From: Acheta domesticus
Lineage: Eukaryota; Arthropoda; Insecta; Orthoptera; Gryllidae
Direction: 5' to 3'
Assembly: GCA_031308135.1 (NCBI GenBank)
Contig: JAHLJT010009436.1
Span: 162,685,683 to 162,749,682 of the forward strand
DNA: 64,000 nucleotides
The notes under the pieces were generated by a model that was not told the origin of the DNA, ran no database searches, and saw only the letters and a list, made by a program, of their open reading frames with translations. How positions within the stretch are numbered: position 1 is the stretch's first letter; every line of letters starts with the position of its first letter. A program made the translations under genes and the position numbers. Shown one piece after another: positions 11,076 to 20,998 of this stretch.

Positions 11076-11900
11076 AGGCACAAACAAGGTCAAAAGCATT
11101 CTCTGGCCATAACCACATTTAGAGATGGTCATTTGGCTTGCACAGTCTTAGAAGGCTAAATTTTCTAAGTAGAACGAGATCACTTTGTCAAGTTTCATTT
11201 ACAAGAACCGGACAATAGGAATTCTCGTCGTTCTTGCTGGCTAGGCCTCGGAAGGGGCACGCGCTCTGCTAGTGAAATATATACGTAGGTCTCTGTAAAA
11301 GATCGAATCTGTCATTTTCGGTTGTTCTCCTCAGAAACGGCAGTATCACCGCTGCGTGTTCTGTGCAAAAATTGTTTGTGACGAGCCACCCTCGGAGCTA
11401 TCTGACCTCAGAGTATTTCTGAGGCAGCGCTTCACTTTGGTGTACTGTGATTGACTTAGAGGATTTTAGTGAGATGAGAAAAGGGAGGGCAGTTTCCTCA
11501 AAAGAAGTCTCGTTTCAGCAAATGCATCGTTTATTACGATGCATTACGATAGATAAAGAGAGAGGGGGGGAGAAGATAGACCAGGTGAGGGAATGTACAG
11601 GGAGTCGAGCTCAAACGTGGCGGCCTCTTACCCCATCAGTCCGTGCTCCAGGCGCGGCGAAGACGACAGCAGCGGCGGCGGCGGAGCTCTGTGAACGATT
11701 CATCATGGGTGAGCGTTCCTGATGTACTGGTGCAGGTCGTTTCACAGTCCTCACTCGCATGTGACTCGCATGTCTTCCTGGCTCCGCGGGGCCCGTATAC
11801 ATTGGCCCTCGCTTGCATGCGGCAGCACTTTTTATTTTCCCGTATACGTACGTATACACGGAGTGATATACATAGTATAGGGAAAGTTATGTAATGCTGC
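11076..11900. other. Mixed non-coding DNA between pentamer array and AT-rich element
   Basis: Unremarkable mixed-composition sequence including a short GCA/GCG-rich run near 11668-11690. Counterpart at 31961-32800. No maintained frame across copies. Confidence 0.5.
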
Positions 11901-12070
11901 GCGAAAAAATGGCCAATTTTCGGCGGAAAAAAATTAATTGCCAGGCCGTGAAAACGAAAAAGTGGATAAAACCAGTTGATAAATTAAGAATAAAAATCCC
12001 CTAACACGTGCTGTAGCCAGAAACCCTATTTTCTGGGTCCTTGATACCGAAAAACCAATTGAAAGGAAAA

Positions 12071-12128
12071 CGTCCGTCTGTCTGTCCGTCCGTCTGTCTG
12101 TCCGTCCGTCTGTCCGTCTGTCCGTCTC
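12071..12128. repeat. (GTCCGTCT)n microsatellite, copy 1
   Basis: Tetranucleotide GTCC/GTCT repeat. The copy 2 equivalent is 32969-33022. Read on the minus strand it encodes Thr-Asp-Gly/Arg repeats, an artefact of the array. Confidence 0.9.
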
Positions 12129-12159
12129 TGAACACTCCTAGCGCCTAAACCATACGTAC

Positions 12160-12220
12160 ATATGAAAGAGTGTTATACTGATCTATGTACAACCCAACAA
12201 ACAATAAATAAAAAAAACAA
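12160..12220 (+). mobile_element. 61-bp retroposed insert with A-rich tail and 10-bp target duplication
   Basis: Present in copy 1 only. The insert is flanked by CCATACGTAC at 12150-12159 and 12221-12230; copy 2 has a single CCATACGTAC at 33044-33053, the empty site. The insert ends in an A-rich tail (AATAAATAAAAAAAACAA). Target duplication plus A-rich 3' end is the signature of LINE-machinery retroposition, here of a very short, probably 5'-truncated template. The source family is not recognised. Confidence 0.8.
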
Positions 12221-13525
12221 CCATACGTACGATTTCTTCCAAAATGGATATTCCCCAGGCGATCAGGTTCTAGTCAAAGCTTTGAGATTTTGAGAAAGAT
12301 TCTTCAAAATTTGGGGGTACTTTACATGAAACCCCTCCGACATTTTCAAACTTTCGCAAAAACGGCTCCAAATTTGTTCTTTCAATGACTTGTCTGAACA
12401 GTGTAAAATACACTTATTAACATGGAATTGGTCCGATTTTCACGGATAACTCTGAATTTTTGAAAATTGTGAAAGTTTGAATTTTTTTCGGTGTCTTTCT
12501 CCAGCTACAAAATTGAAGATAGATATTTTTTTCTTCAAATAAAATGTGTTCTCCAAAGTGAGTTCTTTGTTCAAGGTCATATACATTCTTTTGAAAATTT
12601 TAGTAGTTTTCGCGCAATATTGCGTGCAATATATGCAATTATAAAAAATTTAAAAAACTAGATTTTCTCAAAAACGGATCCAAATTTTTTCTTTAAACTT
12701 TTGGTAGGAATAGTGCTAAATGTACCCTATGAGATGACATAAACGCCATATTGCTGTATACTTTTGTTTTTCCAAAAATTGCAAACATTTAATTTTTTTG
12801 ACTGGTCTCTCACGCCGTTAATATTTACACTAGCGCCGAATTGTTCATATTATTATATTTATGAGTACATGTGCTTTAAATAATGTCAAGTAAAGTTTCT
12901 CGAAAACATAACCGTTTTCTGTGAAAAATAGCTCAAATTTCCGCATTTTCAGAAACGCTCAAACGCCATTTTCTCATAAATGGCTACAAAAAAATTTTTT
13001 CAAACTTTTCGATCGGATAGTGCTAATTGCATTTTTTAATATGACGTGAAGTTTATTTTGAGTTATTTTTTTGTTTTTTTTTCTTCAAAAATTACACATA
13101 TGTAATTTTTTTTAAAGCATCTCTCTAACCTTGAATATTCACATTACCAGCAATTTGTAAACATTATTATATTTGTGAGTGTAAGTGCTCCAATTAACTT
13201 CAAATAAAGTATTTTGAAAATTCAAAAATTTTCTGTGAAAATCAGCTTCATATTTCGCATTATTTAGCGCTAAAACGCCATTTTCTCTTAAACGGCACAT
13301 GCTTTTTAAAAGAAAATTGCCATTTATGACTCGGTTTTTGTGTTCTTTTAATATTCTAAAATTAATGTGTCCATTCTACCAATAGGAAACTGAAAAATTA
13401 AGAAAATGACAAAAAATGTACTTTTGGCGGTGATAGATGACAGCTGGCAAGAAACAGTTTATGGCAATTCCGAATAGCTAGTGAAGACCCAAGGAAATAG
13501 AAAACTAATACGGGAAAGTCTGTGC

Positions 13526-13736
13526 CATTCTGTAGCACCACTAGTTGGAGGTTGTGCCGCCGAGATGTTATGCTTGCCGATGCAAGTCGCTAACCTTCGG
13601 TGACGCCCCCGGCACGGTGTGGAGTAATTTTGGCTCGCCACATGTTGATAGTTTCGGTGTGTTTCTATAAGCACCATATCATGTCTTACAGAGGAGAAAA
13701 TAATTTATAGTAAATTTTAATTTCTTACAACAATGA
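13526..13736. other. 211-bp block identical in both copies, inside AT-rich element
   Basis: Identical to 34344-34554 while flanking AT-rich sequence carries substitutions and indels. The first ~120 bp are GC-balanced and contain a small stem-loop CTTGC-CGAT-GCAAG (near 13570-13583) and a CCTTCGGTGACGCCCCCGGC segment. No open frame of note. It could be a structured RNA, a protein-binding core of the element, or chance identity. Confidence 0.4.
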
Positions 13737-14410
13737 ACTAGTAGTATTGTAACACCGCTTACTTTCTCCCATTAACGGTAATAGTATCTCAAAATTATGC
13801 AAACAATTATCATATTAGAAAAAATTACATTTTCTTATTTCAATTTTTAATTTTGAAGATTAAATTCAAACAAAAATATACTTATCTTCTAAATTGAAGC
13901 TGTTGGAAGACTTTAAAAAATCTCCAAATTTTGCTACTTTCGAAAAGTCAGAGTGTTGTGCCAAAATGGCATGTGCTTCATTATTAAAAATCTACTTCGC
14001 TTTAATAAAAAAATAAAGAAAATGTGGCCTGGTTTTTGCGAAAATTTATCTATTACTTCAAAATTGCCTTGATTTGGCGCAATATTACGCGAAAACAACT
14101 AATATTTTCGAAAATTGTACATTATGTTATTTATAGATTTAATTTTGAAGAATATATTTAATTGAAGAACAACTCTCTTATCAATATTGTAAACATTTTT
14201 TTAACTTTTAAAATTTTCGAAAATATAGTGTTCAACTAAAATTGCACCAAGAAGTGCGAAGAGTGTGCGTTCTATTCGTTATAATTACTCATAAAAACAA
14301 AAGAATATTGCAAAATTGTGTTTATGACATCTTATAGAGTGTATTTAGCACTATCCCTACAAAAATTTGAAGAAAAATTGCGGGGAAAAACTACTAGTGG
14401 ATGAGTGGAT

Positions 14411-15270
14411 TAGGTTTCTTCTGTTGACAAATAAGGACAATACGTAAGTTCCTGCCTAAATCACGGGTCAAAACTTGTCAAGCTGGTCATCCCGTAGCGT
14501 AGCATCGGCATTTCTTTGAACACGAGATCCTGGATTGATTGAAATGAATTTGCTATATATTCGTATTGCACTGTTCATTGCTGCAAGTAGTTGTATTCTA
14601 TCACTATTTGAATTTGACATTTACAAGTCATCACTCATCACCTAACTGTTAATGCTTTTACTGTCCAAAAGTCGTGATTATTACACTCATTGCTTTAAAA
14701 ACGTATTTCCAGGTAAAATACGAATGGGCAAAACTTCTTCAGTGACCACCCCAAAAAACAAATAAACGAAGTATCAAAACTACACCAAAACGTTCCAACA
14801 TATGCCTTTTTTGGCCACTATTTGAGTGGACTAAACGTGTGATGAAGCTTGCATGTACTCCCCAATAATTCTTATACCTTAATTTACCTTTTTTTGTTTG
14901 ATAGTATTTGTTTGATGGGTCTCTGGGGATTATTTCCACAAAAACAGTCTCACGCTTAGGAATTTTTTGTCATTTTCATTTTGTAAGTATTGCAAAATAT
15001 TCAGCTTTCCTTTGTGTATTGTGAATAAAGATTGTGGTAAATGCCAAACAGCAGACTTCACGTCCATCAGAGTGTCCATTAGGCAATGATTTTCAGAATG
15101 GCTACAAATGCGAATAGAATATCTATGGGACATCTTCCTTTGCTAAGATACAAGGACTGTATCAGGTCACATTTCGAAGTTGCTTCGAACAGAAAGAAAG
15201 AAAAAAAAATGCTTGTTAGTCGTTAATCAGTATGAACAGAATCTCGCGTTCGGGTTTCGAATTGCAGATG
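14411..15270. other. Non-coding DNA between AT-rich element and small pentamer array
   Basis: AT-rich to mixed sequence; counterpart 35891-36764. A 67-codon minus-strand frame at 14930-15133 has a same-length counterpart at 36412-36615, but its translation resembles no family I know and one substitution follows another without a clear synonymous bias. I do not call it a gene. Confidence 0.5.
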
Positions 15271-15274
15271 ATCG

Positions 15275-15515
15275 TACGCGGCGGTGCGAAGCAGGATAGC
15301 GGGATAGAGCGGTGCGGGGCGGGACGGAACGGGGAAGGGCGGGATAGAGCGGTGCGGAGCGGGGCGGAGCGGGACGGAATGGGGAAGGGAGAAATAGAGC
15401 GGAGCAGTGCAGAGAGGGGCGGGACTGGGAAGGGCGGGATAGATCGGAGCGGTGCAGAGCGAAGCGGTGCGAAGCGGGGCGGAGCGGGGCAGAACGGGAC
15501 GGAGCGGGGCAGAGT
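15275..15515 (+). repeat. GNGCG pentamer satellite, small array, copy 1
   Basis: Same pentamer family as 10425-11075 (GAGCG, GTGCG, GGGCG, GGACG), here about 240 bp and 4.2 kb downstream of the larger array. The two arrays bracket the AT-rich foldback-like element. Counterpart 36765-36990. Confidence 0.88.
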
Positions 15516-15926
15516 GCGGGGCGCGTGCTTCAACCACCGCCTGGCGGATCCCCACTGACGCCTTTCCGCACACACGCGTCGCGTCGCGTCGCCTCTGCGG
15601 CGGCTCCGACTCTTTCCTCTCTTTCCCTCCCCGCCTTCCTCCCCCTCCCTGTGCCGACGCCGCCTGCCTATGAAGAGCCGCTCTCGCCGCACTATCTGTC
15701 GGACGGACGTGTAAACAATGCGCTGTGATTGAGCGTCGCCCTGACGCTCGCTCACTGGCACCGCCCGCGTCCCCGCCCCCGCTCCCGCGGCCCGTCGCCC
15801 GCCAGCTCCCGCCGCCGCGCGCCGCATACAGAGCAGACCGCCCCCGCCCGCGCCCCCCCCCACCCGCGCCGTCCCACAGTGGGCGAAAGTGACACCGGAA
15901 ACGCGCGCCCAACACCAACTCATTTC
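15516..15926. other. CpG-dense GC-rich block, copy 1
   Basis: Highly GC- and CpG-rich sequence following the pentamer array, with a GTCGC microrepeat (CGCGTCGCGTCGCGTCGCC near 15574-15592). It could be a CpG island or part of a GC-rich repeat. Frames differ between copies through small indels, so it is not coding. Counterpart 36991-37414. Confidence 0.4.
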
Positions 15927-16118
15927 TATACTTCGGTTTTTCTTTCTTGGCGCACGGGGGGGGTGTCATCAAAATGGAATATCTCACGGTATTTCGCTTC
16001 GTTCTCGATTATGCCGTTAGGAGTCGCATCGACTGTATCGAGCAGTGCTGGCGATCATGCGACTTCTTCCATTTCGATGACACACCACCATGCGCCAAGA
16101 AAGAAAAACCGAAGTATA
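15927..16118. repeat. 192-bp snap-back hairpin (MITE-like), copy 1
   Basis: Arms of about 50 bp at 15927-15977 and 16069-16118 are near-perfect reverse complements, beginning TATACTTCGG and ending CCGAAGTATA. Shorter complementary pieces (AGTCGCAT/ATGCGACT) continue inside. The main interruption is a G run in the left arm (15955-15963). TA at both ends would fit a mariner-type MITE target duplication. Alternatively it could be a hairpin RNA source. Confidence 0.7.
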
Positions 16119-16670
16119 ATTACTCGTTTCAACCTTTTTTCTTTTTTTATTTTTTTTTATTTTTTGTATTCCAGTATTCAAATCGACATTTTCTGTTGCG
16201 AGAAACCGTTCATAATCGGGCGTTTTTACGGCACAAATGATGACGTATTAGATTTTACGGCACGAATGATTATGTCATCAATCGTAGCGAGGGAATCGGG
16301 GAGAGGTTGAGATAAACCGAACGCCCGACCACCGTTTCCAGGGCACGGATGTTAAGTACCCGAGACATCACAGGAAAGTTGTTTCGCAAAATTAAGTTCG
16401 ATTATCTTATAGATTTATAATGCCGTAATACAAAAAATAGGATATGCAACTCGTTTATAATGTCGCTTTACTACATTCGTACGTACTTGAAATCTCGCTC
16501 CTAACGTCGCTCATTTTCAAAATATGTACTTATGCATTAAAGCTTCACAATATAAACTAATTGCACAAACTACTATTAAAATCAGGATGTGTGCCGCTGA
16601 GTTGAGCTGGGAGCCAGCAGTTTCGCCGTTTCTGCAGCGCCTTGGATCGAAAGGACCTACATTTTGAAGC
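16119..16670. other. AT-rich non-coding DNA with short direct repeat
   Basis: Contains a T-rich run and a 35-bp direct repeat around TTTTACGGCACAAATGATGA (16224 and 16252). Counterpart 37606-38155. No gene seen. Confidence 0.55.
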
Positions 16671-16674
16671 CTAA

Positions 16675-16895
16675 CGTAGGCGGATTTTCGGGCACTAGTT
16701 GGAAGTCTAGGTCAGTTGAATCGCTAAGATAATTTTGATAGATAGTTTCCTTGGTTTCTTCGATCATTAACAGGAGAATACCGAAGCAGTTCACTAACAA
16801 ACGGACCACAGAAAACGCTCGATTTGTGCTTTATACACATACACACGTAATAGCACTACACTACATACACACTTATACACTACACTACTACATGG
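16675..16895 (+). mobile_element. SINE family A remnant, truncated and diverged, copy 1
   Basis: Resembles the middle of the full-length SINE at 7007-7532: a GCACTAGTTGGAAGTCTAGG-like segment, then GATCATTAACAGGAGAATACC, the ACGGACCAC segment, and a CACTACACTAC-rich stretch. The tRNA-like head and the 3' tail are missing. Counterpart 38160-38375. Confidence 0.6.
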
Positions 16896-17044
16896 AAGGG
16901 CAACCGTGCGATAGCTCATTAGCAGGAAATAAATATTAATGTTATTAAATGATTTTAAATTTTACTAATGCGGCAATTTGAAAAGACTTTTGAGTTCGAT
17001 TGTCCGCTCTTCTTTATCGCTGGATCACTGTGTGCCGCACCTCC

Positions 17045-17275
17045 CGTCGCCGCCCCCCGCCGCCACCGCCGCCACCGCCGCCACCGCCGGCACCGCCGCC
17101 CACCGCCGCCACCGTCGCCACCGTCGCCACCGCCACCGCCGCCACCGCCGCCACCGCCCCCGCCGCCACCGCCGCCACCGCCGCCTCCGCCGCCTCCGCC
17201 GCCACCACCGCCTCCGCCGCCACCGTCGCCTCCGCCGCCTCCGCCGCCACCGCCGCCTCCGCCGCCACCAAGCAC
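17045..17275. repeat. CCGCCN trinucleotide/hexanucleotide array, copy 1
   Basis: About 230 bp of CCGCCA/CCGCCT hexamers. All three plus frames are open (poly-Pro, poly-Arg-His, Ala-Thr repeats), as are minus frames (poly-Gly), which is an artefact of the repeat. The copy 2 array is about 380 bp. Confidence 0.95.
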
Positions 17276-17625
17276 TCGCCCGCGACCCGGCCCCGCCTCG
17301 TCACGCCCCCGTCGCCGGATTCCAAAGGTTTGTGATTGCGGTTCTCTTCGCTGTTGTGGCTCGATTCTGACGAAGGGACTCCCCGTCGCGTGACACACAA
17401 ACACACAATGCCGCTGCGGCGGCGGGGGCGGGGGCGGGGGGGGGCGGGGAGGTCGCCGGCTGGAGGTGGCGCTGAATGCGGCTCCTGGGCGAAAAGGGTC
17501 TTTGGCCACCGCGACACGACAGCGCGCCGAGCCAATTTCAAGATCTACAACGTTGATTGACGTTTGTTGGGCGAGGGATTTTGTTGGCCGGCTTCCAATT
17601 CTTTTCAATTGCAATTACCACAATC
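17276..17625. other. GC-rich flank of CCGCCN array
   Basis: GC-rich sequence including a G-rich run (17412-17452) that differs in length from copy 2 (39055-39085). Translations in both copies diverge by frameshifts. Counterpart 38909-39250. Confidence 0.45.
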
Positions 17626-19214
17626 AACAAAAATGAAGTAGATCAAATGACGGAATAGTGATTCTTTGTTTTACAAGGACCAGAACGTACCATTACGAGG
17701 GAAACAGTAGAGATGAGATTGGAGACGATTGTGGAAATTCTCTTTAAGCTAAATTATTGGTAAGTTATTTTAATGTTGTTGGTTATTGTAGACTAGCTTA
17801 GATTGTCACCTCCGGGCGAGCATTTTCATGTTAAAAAGTCATGTTTGTGTTTTCCAAGTTTATGACAAAATAACTTTTATTTTCTACTAATATGTTTTAC
17901 CTTATTATTGCCTTTGATTCGAGTTCGATATACGCTGACTAACTTACATGTATCGAGAGAACTGTGGTTACGATGGCAATGTGAAAATAGTTAAATGATG
18001 TTACATGTTTCCGTTACGGAGGGGAATTATGAAAGGGAATAAAGGGAGGTAAATATGAGAAGACAAACCGAGTCAAGTTAACATCTTAATTAGTAAATAA
18101 GTAAATCTGAATAAAAAGTAGGTAAAAAATGAAATGATGTACGCACTACGGGCGTGTACTCTTTCCAATGATCTCTGGCGACAAAGCGCATTCGCGCCAA
18201 AGCCCTTGGGCGTTTTGTCGCAGCTCCATTTTAACGCCCCTTATGACGCCCTTGGTGCATAAATGACTATTAAATATACGTCAGTTACACGAGCCTAGCA
18301 ACTGTAATATGTTTATAATTATTTTCGAGCATTGAACGGTATATGAAAAAGGTTTAATTCGATTAAAATATTTTTTTTACTTTTTTATTACAAAATTAAG
18401 GTTAATTGTCGTCAATCTGATAAATAAAGTCACAGCAATTATTGTACTAATAAATGCGGGAAATAGAATATTGTAATTCATAGTGTTTTACTTATTATCT
18501 CGAAGTTGTTTTTCTCGAATTCTTCCAGAATATCTTTGTGGAAACCGCTCAAGTATATAGCTGATCAATTTGTGTCGACAGAAATCGAATGACCTATTGA
18601 TTTCCTCTGTAAGTCACTGAAAACGCATTTCAGGCACTTAAGGAACATAAAAAACACGTCTTTTAGAAAAGTTTCTTAAAATCTTCTGTGCGATTCCGCA
18701 AAACAAAGATCAGTGCTCTCCATGAGACTGAGACTCATCCAACTTGTGCCACTCGACGGGAGAGATATAAACGTAAGCGAACGGGACGCAAATTACTCGA
18801 ATTTTAATTACTGCAAGAGGATGACGGAGTAGCAATACTTTGTGTTCACCATGACTGAAGTGTATCGTAATAGTTTCAGTTCAATATACAACAGAGATAA
18901 GAGAGGAAATGCTGAGTGTCGAAATTCTGAGGTATATTACTGATAAATAGTTTTGTTTTAATGTTTTGTATGTTCTTGGTTTATTTTAGATTAATTTTCT
19001 TTCATCTAAGTTAGATGATATTTTACCATTAATTATAGTTTGTAACCTCAAAAATGAGGGATTGAAACGCCACATATTTCTATTCATGTTCCATACATTT
19101 CAAATTCAAAAATTGGGGAGAGAACAATCAAAAAATAATTTAAACTGGTCCTAGTTTTCGATAAGGAAGAGAAATGAACATGCATTATTGCAATGATGTC
19201 AGTTTTTCACTTAC
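17626..19214. other. AT-rich non-coding DNA
   Basis: AT-rich sequence without recognisable genes. The counterpart is 39251-40107 plus 43744-44468, split by the 3636-bp transposon. The empty transposon site is ATA at 18480-18482. Differences between copies here are mostly single-base gains or losses in short homopolymers. Confidence 0.6.
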
Positions 19215-19330
19215 CTTCATTACACTCATTCCTGTAGCACACGTTCTCCGCTAAAATGTTGGTTTCTGTGTACATAATCCATTCATCGCTCGTTTGAATA
19301 GCTAGAAATTGATCACCGTCCCAGCTAACG
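19215..19330 (-). CDS. Possible internal exon, 38 codons, unknown protein
   Basis: On the minus strand a 116-bp open segment is bounded by an acceptor (CCTAACTCAG before 19330) and a perfect consensus donor (AAG|GTAAGT, donor at 19209-19214). The in-frame stop just upstream lies on the intron side. The translation begins VSWDGDQFLAIQTSDEW and contains two cysteines near its end (CYRNEC). I do not recognise the family. In copy 2 (44469-44584) the same segment has one homopolymer loss and one gain that shift the frame and create a stop. So either it is not coding or copy 2 carries sequencing errors. Confidence 0.25.
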
Positions 19331-19404
19331 CTGAGTTAGGAACCAAATATTTCCATGTATATCCGTTCAATAGGTCAGTTCTCAGTAATATTTCAGGAAA
19401 AGGA

Positions 19405-19608
19405 TTAAGTTAATGCCAAGGATTTAAGAATTCTCTCAGCGGGTTTGTAACCTTTACCAATACCTTTCATGCAGGAATCATTTATTTCGTATCCCAGTAT
19501 TGCGTAGTCGTCCGGGCTCGAATGTGCAAACGGCAAAAGTGCATTGGCCCAGGGTGTCGACGCTCGTCTGTACAAAATGGCACCAGTACCTGTCGTTTCT
19601 TGAGGCAT
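19405..19608 (-). CDS. Exon-like open segment, unknown protein (doubtful)
   Basis: Minus-strand open frame of 67 codons just upstream, in transcript sense, of the 19215-19330 candidate. An acceptor-like TTTTGTACAG lies near 19572-19581. The translated core includes WANALLPFAH and DDYAILGYEIND, with non-repetitive composition. I could not match it to a family. The copy 2 counterpart (about 44660-44870) has a single-base loss in CAGTATTGCG that breaks the frame. Confidence 0.15.
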   Translation of the reverse strand: MPQETTGTGAILYRRASTPWANALLPFAHSSPDDYAILGYEINDSCMKGIGKGYKPAERILKSLALT

Positions 19609-19744
19609 GGGTTAGGAATACCGTCACATGGAGATGAACATCTCATTGCGGAAGCAAATATTTTTTCCTAAGGCAGAGGATTGCATGTTGTTATCAAAGT
19701 AACTACATACTTTACTGAACTCAACGAAATGGATAGCATCTTAT

Positions 19745-19808
19745 ATTTATAATGTTTCATTAAAAATACTGGACATATATTTATAATGTTTCATTAAAAA
19801 TACTGGAG
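19745..19808. repeat. 34-bp tandem duplication
   Basis: ATTTATAATGTTTCATTAAA begins at 19745 and again at 19779, giving two units of 34 bp. It is also present in copy 2 near 44995-45055. Confidence 0.85.
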
Positions 19809-19998
19809 GACAAATGTTTACTTTTGACCATTACAAGATATGCATGTTCTTCCATCTCGGTAAAATAAATACGTGTGTCAAGGGATCGCCGCTGCATCTG
19901 GTTCGAATCGCGGCACTAGTGAAGAAAACGTTTGGTGGACGTCCAATGAAAAAGCTCGAAAGCGCGCACCGTCATCACCACTTCTGCGACATCACCAA

Positions 19999-20998
19999 NN
20001 NNNNNNNNNNNNNNNNNNNNNNNNNNNNNNNNNNNNNNNNNNNNNNNNNNNNNNNNNNNNNNNNNNNNNNNNNNNNNNNNNNNNNNNNNNNNNNNNNNNN
20101 NNNNNNNNNNNNNNNNNNNNNNNNNNNNNNNNNNNNNNNNNNNNNNNNNNNNNNNNNNNNNNNNNNNNNNNNNNNNNNNNNNNNNNNNNNNNNNNNNNNN
20201 NNNNNNNNNNNNNNNNNNNNNNNNNNNNNNNNNNNNNNNNNNNNNNNNNNNNNNNNNNNNNNNNNNNNNNNNNNNNNNNNNNNNNNNNNNNNNNNNNNNN
20301 NNNNNNNNNNNNNNNNNNNNNNNNNNNNNNNNNNNNNNNNNNNNNNNNNNNNNNNNNNNNNNNNNNNNNNNNNNNNNNNNNNNNNNNNNNNNNNNNNNNN
20401 NNNNNNNNNNNNNNNNNNNNNNNNNNNNNNNNNNNNNNNNNNNNNNNNNNNNNNNNNNNNNNNNNNNNNNNNNNNNNNNNNNNNNNNNNNNNNNNNNNNN
20501 NNNNNNNNNNNNNNNNNNNNNNNNNNNNNNNNNNNNNNNNNNNNNNNNNNNNNNNNNNNNNNNNNNNNNNNNNNNNNNNNNNNNNNNNNNNNNNNNNNNN
20601 NNNNNNNNNNNNNNNNNNNNNNNNNNNNNNNNNNNNNNNNNNNNNNNNNNNNNNNNNNNNNNNNNNNNNNNNNNNNNNNNNNNNNNNNNNNNNNNNNNNN
20701 NNNNNNNNNNNNNNNNNNNNNNNNNNNNNNNNNNNNNNNNNNNNNNNNNNNNNNNNNNNNNNNNNNNNNNNNNNNNNNNNNNNNNNNNNNNNNNNNNNNN
20801 NNNNNNNNNNNNNNNNNNNNNNNNNNNNNNNNNNNNNNNNNNNNNNNNNNNNNNNNNNNNNNNNNNNNNNNNNNNNNNNNNNNNNNNNNNNNNNNNNNNN
20901 NNNNNNNNNNNNNNNNNNNNNNNNNNNNNNNNNNNNNNNNNNNNNNNNNNNNNNNNNNNNNNNNNNNNNNNNNNNNNNNNNNNNNNNNNNNNNNNNNN
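19999..20998. other. Assembly gap of exactly 1000 N
   Basis: The run of N is exactly 1000 bases, which suggests a placeholder of fixed size rather than a measured gap. Copy 1 stops at its left edge. Open frames that appear to cross it are artefacts. Confidence 0.99.

Larger units (their letters stand above)
11901..14410. mobile_element. AT-rich foldback-like element with ~310-bp tandem arms, copy 1
   Basis: The left part holds degenerate tandem units of about 310 bp: an AACGG(C)TCCAAAT-type motif recurs at 12361, 12673, 12979 and 13291. The right part (about 14050-14395) matches these units in reverse complement; for example 14280-14390 pairs with 12684-12760. Copy 2 has about 0.68 kb more of the inverted arm. 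Long tandemly repeated inverted arms recall foldback-type transposons, but no outer termini or transposase are seen. A (GTCCGTCT)n repeat lies at 12071-12128 and a GC-balanced core at 13526-13736. Confidence 0.45.
2103..19998 (+). repeat. Large direct duplication, copy 1 (17.9 kb, cut by the gap)
   Basis: This segment matches 21386-45245 in the same orientation and order. Shared landmarks include the C-rich minisatellite, 35-bp satellite, SINE, TA repeat, pentamer arrays, AT-rich foldback-like element, hairpin and CCGCCN array. It ends directly at the N gap inside sequence that continues past the corresponding point (45245) in copy 2. Substitutions are sparse: 3 in about 210 bp over 4561-4770, and none in 4142-4467 or 13526-13736. 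The copies therefore look like alleles or a very recent duplication. Confidence 0.95.

Noticed and set aside
10118..11132. Long overlapping open frames on both strands, up to about 320 codons
   Set aside because: They are produced by the GNGCG pentamer satellite, which is open in nearly every frame. Translations are low-complexity and change with unit indels between copies.
16955..17614. Glycine-rich or proline-rich proteins over the CCGCCN array
   Set aside because: All frames of a CCGCCN repeat are open. There is no splice context and the length changes between copies.
19405..19608. Resemblance to a heparanase-like glycoside hydrolase segment
   Set aside because: The similarity is only a loose pattern (NALL and GYEIND). 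The catalytic Asn-Glu context is not present and I could not confirm it.
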